In this document: in pieces, positions 1 to 5,876 of the stretch | Layout: every line of letters begins with the position of its first letter | Position numbering within the stretch: position 1 is the stretch's first letter | Origin: a virus | Direction: 5' to 3' (one strand) | Virus record (IMG/VR): IMGVR_UViG_3300032265_000983 | Location: 1 to 27,800 of that record | DNA: 27,800 bases | Translations under genes and position numbers: made by a program | The notes under the pieces: model-generated | What the model saw: only the letters and a program-made list of their open reading frames with translations | The model's database searches: none | Told to the model about the DNA's origin: nothing

Positions 1-28
1 TATTGAATAATGGAAAGAGGAGAATCTC

Positions 29-1144
29 GTGGCTAAATCGCTTCTAGCAGTCAAAAGCACCAAGACTCGTAGGAAGTCTCTCTCAGAGACCTACCTAATC
101 AACAGGAAATATATGGGAGATGAACCAGAAGGTCCTGTCTCTAGCGATTCTGACTTTGGAAAGCGCCTGAACTGGTACCACTACATGTGTGACAAAGAGG
201 ACGCACGCCAGTACCTCAAGGACTGGTTGATTGCACAGAAAATGACTGGAGTTCTTTTCAAGAAGATTGATTCTATCCCTGACGCTTGGATTCCTTTTGG
301 TTCTGCTTGGAGGGCTCGTATTGCTTCTCATGGCACTCAGCTAACACTTGAGCAGAACAATAAGATTCTTGCTGATATCAAGTATGGTATCGCTAAGGGT
401 GCTAAAGAACCGGTCTCAGACAAGGCAGAAGGTCCTTCTATACAAGATCGAGTCAAAGAACGGGTCTCAGCGATCATTGCAGACATTGAGGAAATGATTG
501 ATTCTGATGTTACAATCATCAACCTCTATGAGTGGTTGCAGAAGAATTCTATTCCTGCTGCTCATGTTCCCAAGATCATTGCCTACTACAAACCCCTAGA
601 GACCGAGTACGAGGCGGCGCTAGGCGGTGACAAGGAGGTTCTAGAGGGGTATGCTCGGTACACCAAGGCTCAGCTCAAAGTCAAGCACAACCGCGTCAAG
701 AAGATGATTGAGGACGCAGAGAAGTACGCTGGAGTCACCAAGAAGCTCCGCAAGCCTCGAGTGACGAAGGCTCCCAGCACTGCTAAGATCCTGCAGCACT
801 TCAAGTTCCAGAAGGAGTCCAACGAGCACAAGATCGCTTCGGTCTCTGCTTCGTCAATCCTAGGAGCTCAGGAGCTGTGGACCTTCAACTCAAAGTACAA
901 GATTCTTTCGGTATTTGTCGCTAAGGATCGAGGAGGGCTCGGCGTCAACCGTCAAGCAATCACCAACTTTGATGAGAAGGCTTCGAAGTCAATGCGGATC
1001 GGTCGAAAGACCGATGAGCAACTCAAGAAAGTCGTGTCTGGTGGAAAGATCATTCTTCGCAAGCTAGCAACAGAGATGGATCTCCCTATCACTGCACGAC
1101 TCAATGAAGCAACGGTACTGTTGAAAGCAACCAAGGCTTTTTAG
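29..1144 (+). CDS. Conserved T4-like phage protein of unknown function
   Basis: This is a 371-residue basic protein with no motif I can assign to an enzyme. It begins at a GTG codon supported by a strong ribosome binding site, GAGGAG at 17-22, six bases upstream. The C-terminal half contains the run WTFNSKYKILSVF followed by AKDRGGLGV. From memory this resembles a conserved hypothetical family in marine T4-like phages, which is weak evidence. The middle (about residues 130-250) is charged and looks helical. The gene is visibly richer in G and C than everything downstream, with codons such as CTC, CGC and AAG preferred, so its history or expression level may differ from its neighbours. Its stop codon lies inside a strong terminator hairpin, so it ends a transcription unit. 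I do not assign a function. Confidence 0.85.
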   Translation: MAKSLLAVKSTKTRRKSLSETYLINRKYMGDEPEGPVSSDSDFGKRLNWYHYMCDKEDARQYLKDWLIAQKMTGVLFKKIDSIPDAWIPFGSAWRARIASHGTQLTLEQNNKILADIKYGIAKGAKEPVSDKAEGPSIQDRVKERVSAIIADIEEMIDSDVTIINLYEWLQKNSIPAAHVPKIIAYYKPLETEYEAALGGDKEVLEGYARYTKAQLKVKHNRVKKMIEDAEKYAGVTKKLRKPRVTKAPSTAKILQHFKFQKESNEHKIASVSASSILGAQELWTFNSKYKILSVFVAKDRGGLGVNRQAITNFDEKASKSMRIGRKTDEQLKKVVSGGKIILRKLATEMDLPITARLNEATVLLKATKAF

Positions 1145-1160
1145 CCTTGGTTGTGTTTTT
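1129..1160 (+). terminator. Rho-independent terminator overlapping the stop codon of the first gene
   Basis: A perfect 10-bp stem (AACCAAGGCT at 1129-1138 with AGCCTTGGTT at 1143-1152) closes a TTTT loop and is followed by GTGTTTTT. The TAG stop codon at 1142-1144 sits at the loop and the start of the 3' arm, so the last codons of the gene also form the 5' arm. Confidence 0.9.
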
Positions 1161-1168
1161 CATAAATA
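1161..1168 (+). promoter_or_regulatory. T4-type late promoter box CATAAATA
   Basis: CATAAATA follows the terminator directly. It is a common variant of the T4 late -10 element TATAAATA recognised by gp55 with gp33. By T4 spacing the start would be near 1174, leaving about 27 bases of leader before the ATG at 1201. Confidence 0.6.
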
Positions 1169-1200
1169 ATTGTATCCGTTAATATCATAGAAAGAAAAAT

Positions 1201-1557
1201 ATGACAGAAAACGTAGTACAATTTCCCAACATGACAGAAGAAACTTTTCCTTCGACACAAGAAGAAGCGCAGGAAAGATTAGAAGAAATTAGAACAGAAT
1301 ATTGTGATGCCGTAGCAGAAGATGCTTTTGATGTTGTTATGCAAGTGCTATACTCCTACAACATGTACCCAAAAACTGATGAAGCCAAAATCAAAGATGT
1401 AGTTTTTCTAGAAGAAGCAATTAAGTCTGTTGTCTATAGGTACAAAAACTTATTTCATTCTTTTCAAGAAATATCAGAAAATACAATTTCGATTACTCCT
1501 GAAGCACAGCAAGAACTAGATAGCATGAAGAAAAAAGAAAAAATAACGGTTGATTGA
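1201..1557 (+). CDS. Small acidic hypothetical protein
   Basis: This is a 118-residue acidic protein with an N-terminus containing VVQFP, a glutamate-rich stretch at about residues 14-30 and a predicted helical body. No catalytic motif, signal peptide or membrane segment is visible. The upstream stretch AGAAAGAAAA is a weak ribosome binding site. The gene sits alone between a terminator with a late promoter upstream and an AT-rich palindrome downstream, so it is probably transcribed as its own unit or reads through into rnh. I do not recognise a function. Confidence 0.75.
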   Translation: MTENVVQFPNMTEETFPSTQEEAQERLEEIRTEYCDAVAEDAFDVVMQVLYSYNMYPKTDEAKIKDVVFLEEAIKSVVYRYKNLFHSFQEISENTISITPEAQQELDSMKKKEKITVD

Positions 1558-1569
1558 TTATGAATAACT

Positions 1570-1588
1570 CTATATATTGAATATATAG
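1570..1588. repeat. AT-rich palindrome between the hypothetical gene and rnh
   Basis: CTATATAT and ATATATAG form a perfect 8-bp inverted repeat around a TGA loop in the 52-base gap before rnh. There is no U-tract, so it is a poor intrinsic terminator. It may be an mRNA hairpin or part of a promoter. Confidence 0.5.
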
Positions 1589-1609
1589 ATTAACTGTGGA
1601 ACTGTAAAC

Positions 1610-2449
1610 ATGATTATCGTAGACTTCAACCAAGTGATGATATCCAATCTAATGGCACAACTTGGTAACCATACAAACATACCTTTAGACGAAGGCCTAT
1701 TCAGGCATATGGTCATCAATTCTATCAGGAACTACAAGTTGAAGTTCTCTGAAGAATATGGTGAAATTGTAATTGCTTGTGATGATAGGAACTATTGGCG
1801 CAAGCAGATCTATCCTTACTACAAGGCAAACCGAAAGAAAACTCGTGACAAGTCAGAGCTTGACTGGACATTGATCTTCGAATCTTTCAATAAGATTCGT
1901 TCTGAACTGCGAGAATATTTTCCCTATAGGGTTATTCAGATTGAATCTGCAGAAGCAGATGATATCATTGCGACTTTGGTTCATGATATTATCCCTAAAG
2001 AAAATAATTTTTTAATTTTATCAGGTGATAAAGATTTCATTCAGTTGCATAAGTATGACAACGTGAAACAGTATGATCCTGTACGTAAGAAATGGATCAC
2101 TCATGACAATCCTGAGCATTATCTCTTTGAGCATATCATGAGAGGCGATTCCGGTGACGGCATTCCTAATGTTCTTTCTGATGATGATGTCTTTGTTGTT
2201 GATGGCAAACGTCAGAAACCTCTCACTCAAAAGAAAATTGACGCTGATTGGATTTCTAAAGAAATGTTATGCACAAGAAATTTCTTGAGAAACCAACAGA
2301 TCATTGATCTATCCTTCATACCTATTAATATTCAAGAAGCAATTATTGATAAATATAATGCAGAAGCAGGTAAAGATAGATCTAAGTTGTTTAACTACTT
2401 TATCGAATATAAACTAAAACACATGATGGAAAATATAGGTGATTTCTAA
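1610..2449 (+). CDS. rnh: T4 RNase H family 5'-3' exonuclease/flap nuclease
   Basis: At 279 residues this is close to the usual size of T4 RNase H, a FEN-1-family 5' nuclease that removes RNA primers from lagging-strand fragments. Metal-binding signatures appear in order: the N-terminal D in MIIVDFN (D5), CDDR near residues 57-60, YYKANR at 70-75, AEADDIIA at about 114-121, SGDKDF at 138-143, and RGDSGDGIPNV near 168-178, which marks the helix-hairpin-helix region. In T4, rnh lies close to genes 33 and 32. Here gp33 and gp32 lie about 3 kb downstream, separated by small genes, phoH, a nuclease and the tmRNA. The stop overlaps the next start in TAATG, suggesting translational coupling. Confidence 0.93.
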   Translation: MIIVDFNQVMISNLMAQLGNHTNIPLDEGLFRHMVINSIRNYKLKFSEEYGEIVIACDDRNYWRKQIYPYYKANRKKTRDKSELDWTLIFESFNKIRSELREYFPYRVIQIESAEADDIIATLVHDIIPKENNFLILSGDKDFIQLHKYDNVKQYDPVRKKWITHDNPEHYLFEHIMRGDSGDGIPNVLSDDDVFVVDGKRQKPLTQKKIDADWISKEMLCTRNFLRNQQIIDLSFIPINIQEAIIDKYNAEAGKDRSKLFNYFIEYKLKHMMENIGDF

Positions 2450-2871
2450 TGGCTAAAATGGCAATGAGTGAACTTCTTAAGCGTTGTTCTGAGTTTGAAA
2501 AGAAAAAAGAAAAAGTATTTGCACTTCAAGAAAACTGTGATGAAGCTACAAAAAAGGTTCTGCAGTTAATGTTCCACCCAGAAGTAAAGTTTGCGCTTCC
2601 TGAAGGAAAGCCTCCTTTTAAGTATTCTCAGTTTAATGAGCACAACATGCTCTATTCTGAAGTACGCCGTCTTTATCTTTTCATGGAAGGTGCTCCTGGC
2701 ACAGAAAATTTGACTCCCCTTAAGAGAGAAAGCATGTTCATTGGGTTGCTAGAAACAGTAACACCTGATGATGCTGATTTGCTTCTTGCAATGAAAGAAA
2801 AAATTAGTCCTTATCCTGGGTTGACCAAAGAAGTCGTTGTTGCAGCGTTTCCGGAGTTATTTCCTGCATGA
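2449..2871 (+). CDS. Conserved small phage protein of unknown function
   Basis: This 140-residue protein starts in a TAATG overlap with rnh and ends in an ATGA overlap with the next gene. The N-terminus is lysine-rich and helical (about residues 5-35). The central and C-terminal part reads SEVRRLYLF, SMFIGLLETVTPDDADLL and GLTKEVVVAAFPELFP, a pattern I recall from conserved hypothetical proteins of marine T4-like phages. That recollection is not verifiable here. No enzyme motif, cysteine pairs or membrane segment are seen. Its tight coupling to rnh suggests a replication-period role, which is inference only. Confidence 0.8.
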   Translation: MAKMAMSELLKRCSEFEKKKEKVFALQENCDEATKKVLQLMFHPEVKFALPEGKPPFKYSQFNEHNMLYSEVRRLYLFMEGAPGTENLTPLKRESMFIGLLETVTPDDADLLLAMKEKISPYPGLTKEVVVAAFPELFPA

Positions 2872-3062
2872 CTAAAGGTACTAAATCCCAAAATCTTGTT
2901 TTTAATAGCAAAAATAAAGTTTCTAGGAATTATCAATATGAAGAAGAGGAAATCTCTTTTAAAGAAGTAAAAAGAGAAAAAAACCAAAAAAAGTATAAGA
3001 ATTATCAAAATGTCTTGAGAGCAAAGAATATAGATGCTCTCCTTGACTATGAGGAAGAATAA
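2868..3062 (+). CDS. Small highly charged hypothetical protein
   Basis: This 64-residue protein is very rich in lysine, glutamate and asparagine. It starts in an ATGA overlap with the preceding gene and ends in a TAATG overlap with the next. Coding potential rests mainly on this unbroken chain of overlapping stops and starts. A basic middle is followed by an acidic tail (DYEEE). No recognisable fold or function. Confidence 0.65.
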   Translation: MTKGTKSQNLVFNSKNKVSRNYQYEEEEISFKEVKREKNQKKYKNYQNVLRAKNIDALLDYEEE

Positions 3063-3259
3063 TGATCGTTATTACAAACGATGTAATTTGGTTTGCTATT
3101 TGCTATACTTCTCTGATCGCTGCTATAGCGTTATTCTATAATTACACTGGATATCGTAGCGGAATAGCTGATTGTATAGAAACACTAAAAAAATATGAAC
3201 CTGAAGCAATCGAAAGAGCTTCAAACAAGATCAAACTAAAGGCACAGGAAAATGACTGA
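3062..3259 (+). CDS. Small single-pass membrane protein
   Basis: This 65-residue protein has one hydrophobic segment at about residues 4-27 (VIWFAICYTSLIAAIALFY), followed by a soluble, partly basic helix with YRSGIADCIETLKKYEPEA. It looks like an N-terminally anchored protein, with the short N-terminus on one side of the inner membrane and the rest on the other. It begins in a TAATG overlap and overlaps the next gene by 8 bases. Function unknown. Small membrane proteins in phages often act on lysis timing or superinfection, but nothing here proves that. Confidence 0.7.
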   Translation: MIVITNDVIWFAICYTSLIAAIALFYNYTGYRSGIADCIETLKKYEPEAIERASNKIKLKAQEND

Positions 3260-3449
3260 TACAGAAGAAAAAAAAATGCTATGGTATGCTAATGCCATAG
3301 GCAATACCTTGGATGAATATTTTAGCCCTAAACATACTAATCCTGCATTGGAAACTATTGTAGAACAAGATATGCGTGCCATGGGCTATGATCCTACTAG
3401 TTCGCAAGATGTAAAAGAATATTGGAAATCAAAGGGCATCAATGCCTAA
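3252..3449 (+). CDS. Small hypothetical protein
   Basis: This 65-residue acidic protein overlaps the previous gene by 8 bases and the next also by 8. It has a tyrosine- and aspartate-rich sequence with DEYFSPKHTNPALETI in the middle and ends KSKGINA. AGGAAA at 3246-3251 directly upstream of the ATG is a weak ribosome binding site at very short spacing, so coupling to the upstream gene is likely. No function recognised. Confidence 0.7.
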   Translation: MTDTEEKKMLWYANAIGNTLDEYFSPKHTNPALETIVEQDMRAMGYDPTSSQDVKEYWKSKGINA

Positions 3450-3678
3450 TTATACCTTTTACAATAAGGAATTAGAAGAAGAGACAATTATCTCTATGCC
3501 AATGGCAGAACTTGATTCTTTTCTTCTAAATAATTCCCACTTGCAACAAGTGATGACTGCAACTGCGCTTGCAGACCCTACTCGTCTAGGCATGAAAAAG
3601 CCTGACAATGGATTTAGAGATGTTTTAAAAAGAGTAAAGAAAGCAAGTGGGAGAAATAATACCGTAAATACTTGGTAA
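3442..3678 (+). CDS. Small conserved phage protein, possibly FmdB-like without cysteines
   Basis: This is a 78-residue protein. The start MPNYTFYNKELEEE, the middle QQVMTATALADPTRLGM and the end DNGFRDVLKRVKKAS resemble a small conserved protein of marine T4-like phages. The opening MPxYxF resembles the start of FmdB-type zinc-ribbon proteins, but no cysteine is present, so no zinc ribbon can form; the resemblance may be accidental. It closes the overlapping cluster that began at rnh and is followed by 25 bases before phoH. Confidence 0.75.
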   Translation: MPNYTFYNKELEEETIISMPMAELDSFLLNNSHLQQVMTATALADPTRLGMKKPDNGFRDVLKRVKKASGRNNTVNTW

Positions 3679-3703
3679 AATCTCACACAAACAAGGATAA
3701 AAA

Positions 3704-4525
3704 ATGGAACGAGTCTCACGCGCCGAGAAAAGAAAAAAGAAACACCAACAGCGTAATGGAGAAACCCAATATAATCAAGAACAACCAAAACAAAGATTTA
3801 TCCTGAAAGACATAGAACCTATAACAAAAAACCAAGAGATAGTTTTTAGAGATTTTAGCATTGGCAAGAATTTACTTATTCACGGATTGCCTGGCACAGG
3901 TAAATCATTTATTTCTCTTTACCTAGCACTATCAGAAATTGAAAATTACCAAACCTATAAAAACATCACTATAATTAGATCAGTAGTTCCTTCTAGAGAT
4001 ATGGGATTCCTTCCTGGTTCTATTATTGAAAAATCAAAAATATACGAACTTCCATATATGGCAATTTGCAATGAACTATATGGTCGTGGTGATTCATATG
4101 ATATACTCAAAAACAAAAAAATTATTGATTTTCAAACATCTTCCTTCCTCAGGGGGTTGACATTAGATCACAGTATCATTATAATAGATGAGTGTCAAAA
4201 CATGACATTTCAAGAATTGTCAACAATCATTACTCGTACAGGTAGCAGTTCAAGAGTTATCTTCTGTGGTGATTATAGACAAACAGATTTGAAATATAGC
4301 GATGAGAAATCAGGTATCTTTCACTTCATGGATATCTTGAATAACATGACTAAGTATTTTTCATGCGTTGAATTCGAAACAGAAGATATTGTAAGATCAG
4401 GACTTGTGAAAGATTTCATTATTAAGAAAATGTATCTTGAAAACAAAAAATATGAAAAGATGAATGTAGTAAATGTTTCCGATAGCAGTAATAAAACAAC
4501 CAAAGATCTTCAACCATCTTACTAG
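3704..4525 (+). CDS. phoH: PhoH-like P-loop ATPase
   Basis: This 273-residue protein has a Walker A motif GLPGTGKS at residues 61-68, a Walker B stretch IIIIDE at about 158-163, and the helicase-like pattern FCGDYRQTD near residues 187-195. Together these mark the PhoH family of ATPases, widespread in marine phages and named after a phosphate-starvation gene. The biochemical role in phages is unsettled; RNA-related helicase activity has been proposed for the family. The first 30 residues are strongly basic and may bind nucleic acid. The last 53 bases overlap the following nuclease gene, an unusually long overlap that suggests coupled translation. Confidence 0.9.
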   Translation: MERVSRAEKRKKKHQQRNGETQYNQEQPKQRFILKDIEPITKNQEIVFRDFSIGKNLLIHGLPGTGKSFISLYLALSEIENYQTYKNITIIRSVVPSRDMGFLPGSIIEKSKIYELPYMAICNELYGRGDSYDILKNKKIIDFQTSSFLRGLTLDHSIIIIDECQNMTFQELSTIITRTGSSSRVIFCGDYRQTDLKYSDEKSGIFHFMDILNNMTKYFSCVEFETEDIVRSGLVKDFIIKKMYLENKKYEKMNVVNVSDSSNKTTKDLQPSY

Positions 4526-5177
4526 AGATTTTATATTTGAAGAACTAGAACAAATCAACTCTGACACCGGCAGAACATATAAAACTCCTGCCGGTGTTAT
4601 TTACCCTTCAGTCACTACAGTTATTGGCGATGAGTCAAAGCAAAGCATTTCTGAATGGCGTAAGCGAATTGGTGACGAGGAAGCAGATCGAATCTCAAAG
4701 AAAGCAACGACTCGTGGAACTCGTATCCATGAAATGTGTGAATATTACGTAGATAACAAACCGCTTATCAAGAAAGATTTTTCTTATTCTGATATTGAAA
4801 TGTTCACTCAGATAAAGAATACGCTTGATGAGCATGTAGACAATATTCATATGCAAGAGGAACGTCTTTATTCTAAATTCCTTGAACTTGCAGGAACAGT
4901 TGATCTTGTTGCAGAATACGATGGTAAACTCTCTATCATTGACTTCAAGACATCTACTAAGATAAAAGATGTGAAGTATATCAAGGGTTACTTGATGCAA
5001 GCATCTGCTTACGCTATCATGTACGAAGAGCTTACAGAAATTCCCGTGAGTCAAACTGTTATCATTATTGCAGTTGATGATGAACTTGCACCACAAATCT
5101 TTATTCAAAAAAGAGATGATTGGGTAGGTCCTTTGCTTGATACTAGACAAAAATATAAGGCAAAATACGGGATATAA
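4473..5177 (+). CDS. PD-(D/E)XK-family exonuclease (RecB/Cas4-like)
   Basis: This 234-residue protein carries the nuclease pattern GTRIHEMCE at about residues 87-95, then LAGTVDLVAEYDGKLSIIDFKTS at about 138-160. The D of GTVD and the D-x-K of IDFKT are the expected metal-binding and catalytic residues, followed by a helix with the QASAY motif typical of RecB-type nucleases. Such genes are common in T4-like phages and are probably used in DNA degradation or recombination. The ATG at 4473 lies inside phoH and lacks a clear ribosome binding site, but it is the only ATG before the conserved region, and IFNHL after it looks like the usual N-terminus of such proteins. The exact start is therefore uncertain by up to about 15 residues. 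Confidence 0.85.
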   Translation: MFPIAVIKQPKIFNHLTRDFIFEELEQINSDTGRTYKTPAGVIYPSVTTVIGDESKQSISEWRKRIGDEEADRISKKATTRGTRIHEMCEYYVDNKPLIKKDFSYSDIEMFTQIKNTLDEHVDNIHMQEERLYSKFLELAGTVDLVAEYDGKLSIIDFKTSTKIKDVKYIKGYLMQASAYAIMYEELTEIPVSQTVIIIAVDDELAPQIFIQKRDDWVGPLLDTRQKYKAKYGI

Positions 5178-5197
5178 CGGTTGACATTTAAACCGTT
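5176..5197. repeat. Inverted repeat overlapping the tmRNA promoter
   Basis: AACGGTT (5176-5182) and AACCGTT (5191-5197) form a perfect 7-bp inverted repeat with an 8-base loop, starting at the stop codon of the nuclease gene. The left arm overlaps the first bases of the TTGACA -35 box and the right arm lies in the spacer. It could be a weak terminator for the nuclease gene, an operator, or both. Confidence 0.6.
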
Positions 5198-5211
5198 TAT
5201 TGTTATAAATA
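5181..5211 (+). promoter_or_regulatory. Overlapping sigma70-type and T4 late promoters for the tmRNA gene
   Basis: TTGACA at 5181-5186 is a perfect -35 box. Seventeen bases later TATAAA (5204-5209) serves as a -10 box. The same bases extended by two give TATAAATA (5204-5211), the exact T4 late promoter consensus. Both would start transcription near 5216-5217, directly before the acceptor piece of the tmRNA. This predicts expression by host polymerase early and by gp55/gp33-modified polymerase late. Confidence 0.75.
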
Positions 5212-5282
5212 ATATGCTTAGGTTGTTGAGGCGTAAAGAATAGATGATTTGGACTCGGGGGCAGTACCCGACGCCTCCACCA

Positions 5283-5374
5283 TAAGCACAAGCGTCCTGC
5301 GAGAGAGTTGCTTTAGGGTAGGACGACAGGGAATAGAACAGCAACTAATACCTGTTTTCACTTGTGCTTATGAT
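5283..5374 (+). other. Intervening segment of the permuted tmRNA precursor
   Basis: This segment joins the encoded CCA to the mature 5' end and should be removed in processing. Its ends, TAAGCACAAG (5283-5292) and CTTGTGCTTA (5361-5370), are perfect complements and extend the acceptor stem into a duplex of 21 positions with one G-U pair and one mismatch (C5280/A5373). The loop holds three further stems: CGTCCT/AGGACG (5293-5298, 5320-5325), AGTTGCT/AGCAACT (5306-5312, 5340-5346) and ACAGG/CCTGT (5326-5330, 5351-5355). The second crosses both others, so it would form chained pseudoknots. Confidence 0.8.
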
Positions 5375-5438
5375 GGGGGCGATATAGGTTCGACAGATCG
5401 TGGTAAAGGTACGAAGAGACCAAAAGCAAACGTTAGAT

Positions 5439-5480
5439 GCAAACGATAATGCACTCATTGAGACTCGCCTAGCGGCTTAA
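5439..5480 (+). other. tmRNA tag-peptide reading frame
   Basis: Thirteen codons (GCA at 5439 to GCT at 5477) followed by TAA at 5478-5480 encode ANDNALIETRLAA. The bases CGTTAGAT before the resume codon resemble the conserved context upstream of tmRNA resume codons. The terminal LAA matches the ClpXP-recognised end of known tags. Alanine carried by the tmRNA itself would precede this peptide. Confidence 0.9.
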
Positions 5481-5492
5481 GTTTCACGGGTA

Positions 5493-5530
5493 TGAGCTCC
5501 ACCTCGGAACAGAAAGGGCTCACTAATTTT
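5493..5530 (+). terminator. Possible terminator or 3' hairpin of the tmRNA coding piece
   Basis: TGAGC (5493-5497) pairs with GCTCA (5518-5522), and inner TCC (5498-5500) can pair with GGA (5506-5508), followed by CTAATTTTCTT. The U-tract is short and interrupted. The element may instead be the final helix of the tmRNA coding piece, so I hold both readings open. Confidence 0.4.
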
Positions 5531-5547
5531 CTTACTAGGATCATGAT

Positions 5548-5787
5548 ATGAAAATTAATAATATGAAATCTTCTACTGAATTTATTATGGAAATAGAATC
5601 ACTAGTCAAAGAAAAAAACATTGAGTATATTGAAGCAATCATTCTTTATTGCGAAAAAAACAATATCGAAGTAGAAACTGTTGCTTCTATCATCAAACAA
5701 AATCAAGCAATAAAATTTAAAGTACAGAATGAAGCAGAAACTCTTAAGATGGTAAAATTTAATCCATCGGCGAGATTACCTATATAA
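5548..5787 (+). CDS. 33: Late transcription coactivator gp33-like
   Basis: This 79-residue acidic helical protein is shorter than T4 gp33 but close to the short gp33 forms of marine T4-like phages. The features I match are EFIMEIESLVKEKNIEYIEAI, ILYCEKNNIEVETVASIIK at the centre, and a C-terminal hydrophobic patch ending SARLPI. gp33 bridges RNA polymerase and the sliding clamp so that gp55-directed late transcription is activated. In T4, gene 33 lies in the rnh-dsbA-33-59-32 cluster. Here gp33 is directly followed by gp32, with no gp59 between, which supports the call. AGGA at 5537-5540, seven bases before the ATG, favours this start over the internal ATG at 5563. Its final codons contain a late promoter. 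Confidence 0.75.
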   Translation: MKINNMKSSTEFIMEIESLVKEKNIEYIEAIILYCEKNNIEVETVASIIKQNQAIKFKVQNEAETLKMVKFNPSARLPI

Positions 5788-5790
5788 ATA
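5783..5790 (+). promoter_or_regulatory. T4-type late promoter box TATAAATA
   Basis: This is an exact match to the T4 late -10 consensus, overlapping the last codons of gp33 and upstream of gp32. The predicted start is near 5796, leaving about 80 bases of leader before the gp32 start. Confidence 0.7.
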
Positions 5791-5807
5791 ACATGTCAAA
5801 GTAATGC

Positions 5808-5836
5808 TTGACAAATAAAACAACATACGCTAATAT
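5808..5836 (+). promoter_or_regulatory. Sigma70-type promoter for gp32
   Basis: TTGACA at 5808-5813, a 17-base spacer and TAATAT at 5831-5836 give a near-consensus host-type promoter. Transcription would start near 5843, about 34 bases before the gp32 start. Together with the late box at 5783 this predicts expression in both early and late infection. Confidence 0.75.
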
Positions 5837-5876
5837 AAAACATAACATACATCGTTATACAACATGGAGAAATATA

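Larger units (their letters stand above)
5221..5524 (+). ncRNA. ssrA: Circularly permuted (two-piece) tmRNA gene
   Basis: tmRNA rescues stalled ribosomes and tags the unfinished peptide for proteolysis. Here the parts are in permuted order, with the acceptor piece first (about 5221-5282) and the coding piece second (5375 to about 5524). The acceptor strand CGCCTCC at 5272-5278 is followed by encoded ACCA (5279-5282). It pairs with GGGGGCG at 5375-5381, and the third pair is G-U, the alanine identity element. The D-arm analogue is GGTTCGAC (5387-5394). AGATCGT (5395-5401) can pair with ATGATTT (5244-5250) as helix 2. TCGGG/CCCGA (5255-5259, 5267-5271) forms the T stem. A resume codon at 5439 opens a 13-codon tag, ANDNALIETRLAA, then TAA. 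The outer ends (5221 and 5524) are estimates. Neighbours are a dual promoter upstream and gp33 downstream. The permuted order with an ANDN tag is typical of alphaproteobacteria (family knowledge); SmpB is not in this window. Confidence 0.93.

Noticed and set aside
3459-3788. 109-codon minus-strand frame near phoH
   Set aside because: It overlaps two plus-strand genes with clear overlapping start/stop structure and has a hydrophobic, unstructured sequence typical of antisense reading.
5213-5220. TGCTTA resembling a MotA box of T4 middle promoters
   Set aside because: No -10 box occurs at the 11-13 base spacing required, and the site lies just inside the predicted transcript start of the tmRNA.
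5221-5282. Acceptor piece read as an ordinary tRNA
   Set aside because: There is no anticodon arm or matching 5' acceptor strand upstream. The 5' strand is found downstream at 5375, which fits only a permuted tmRNA.
4695-5344. Minus-strand open frames across the nuclease gene and tmRNA
   Set aside because: They run antisense to a clear nuclease gene and to the tmRNA acceptor piece, have cysteine-rich random-looking sequence and no ribosome binding sites.
5249-5449. Plus-strand 66-codon open frame across the tmRNA
   Set aside because: It crosses both tmRNA pieces in a different frame from the tag and has no ribosome binding site. The RNA structure explains the sequence.
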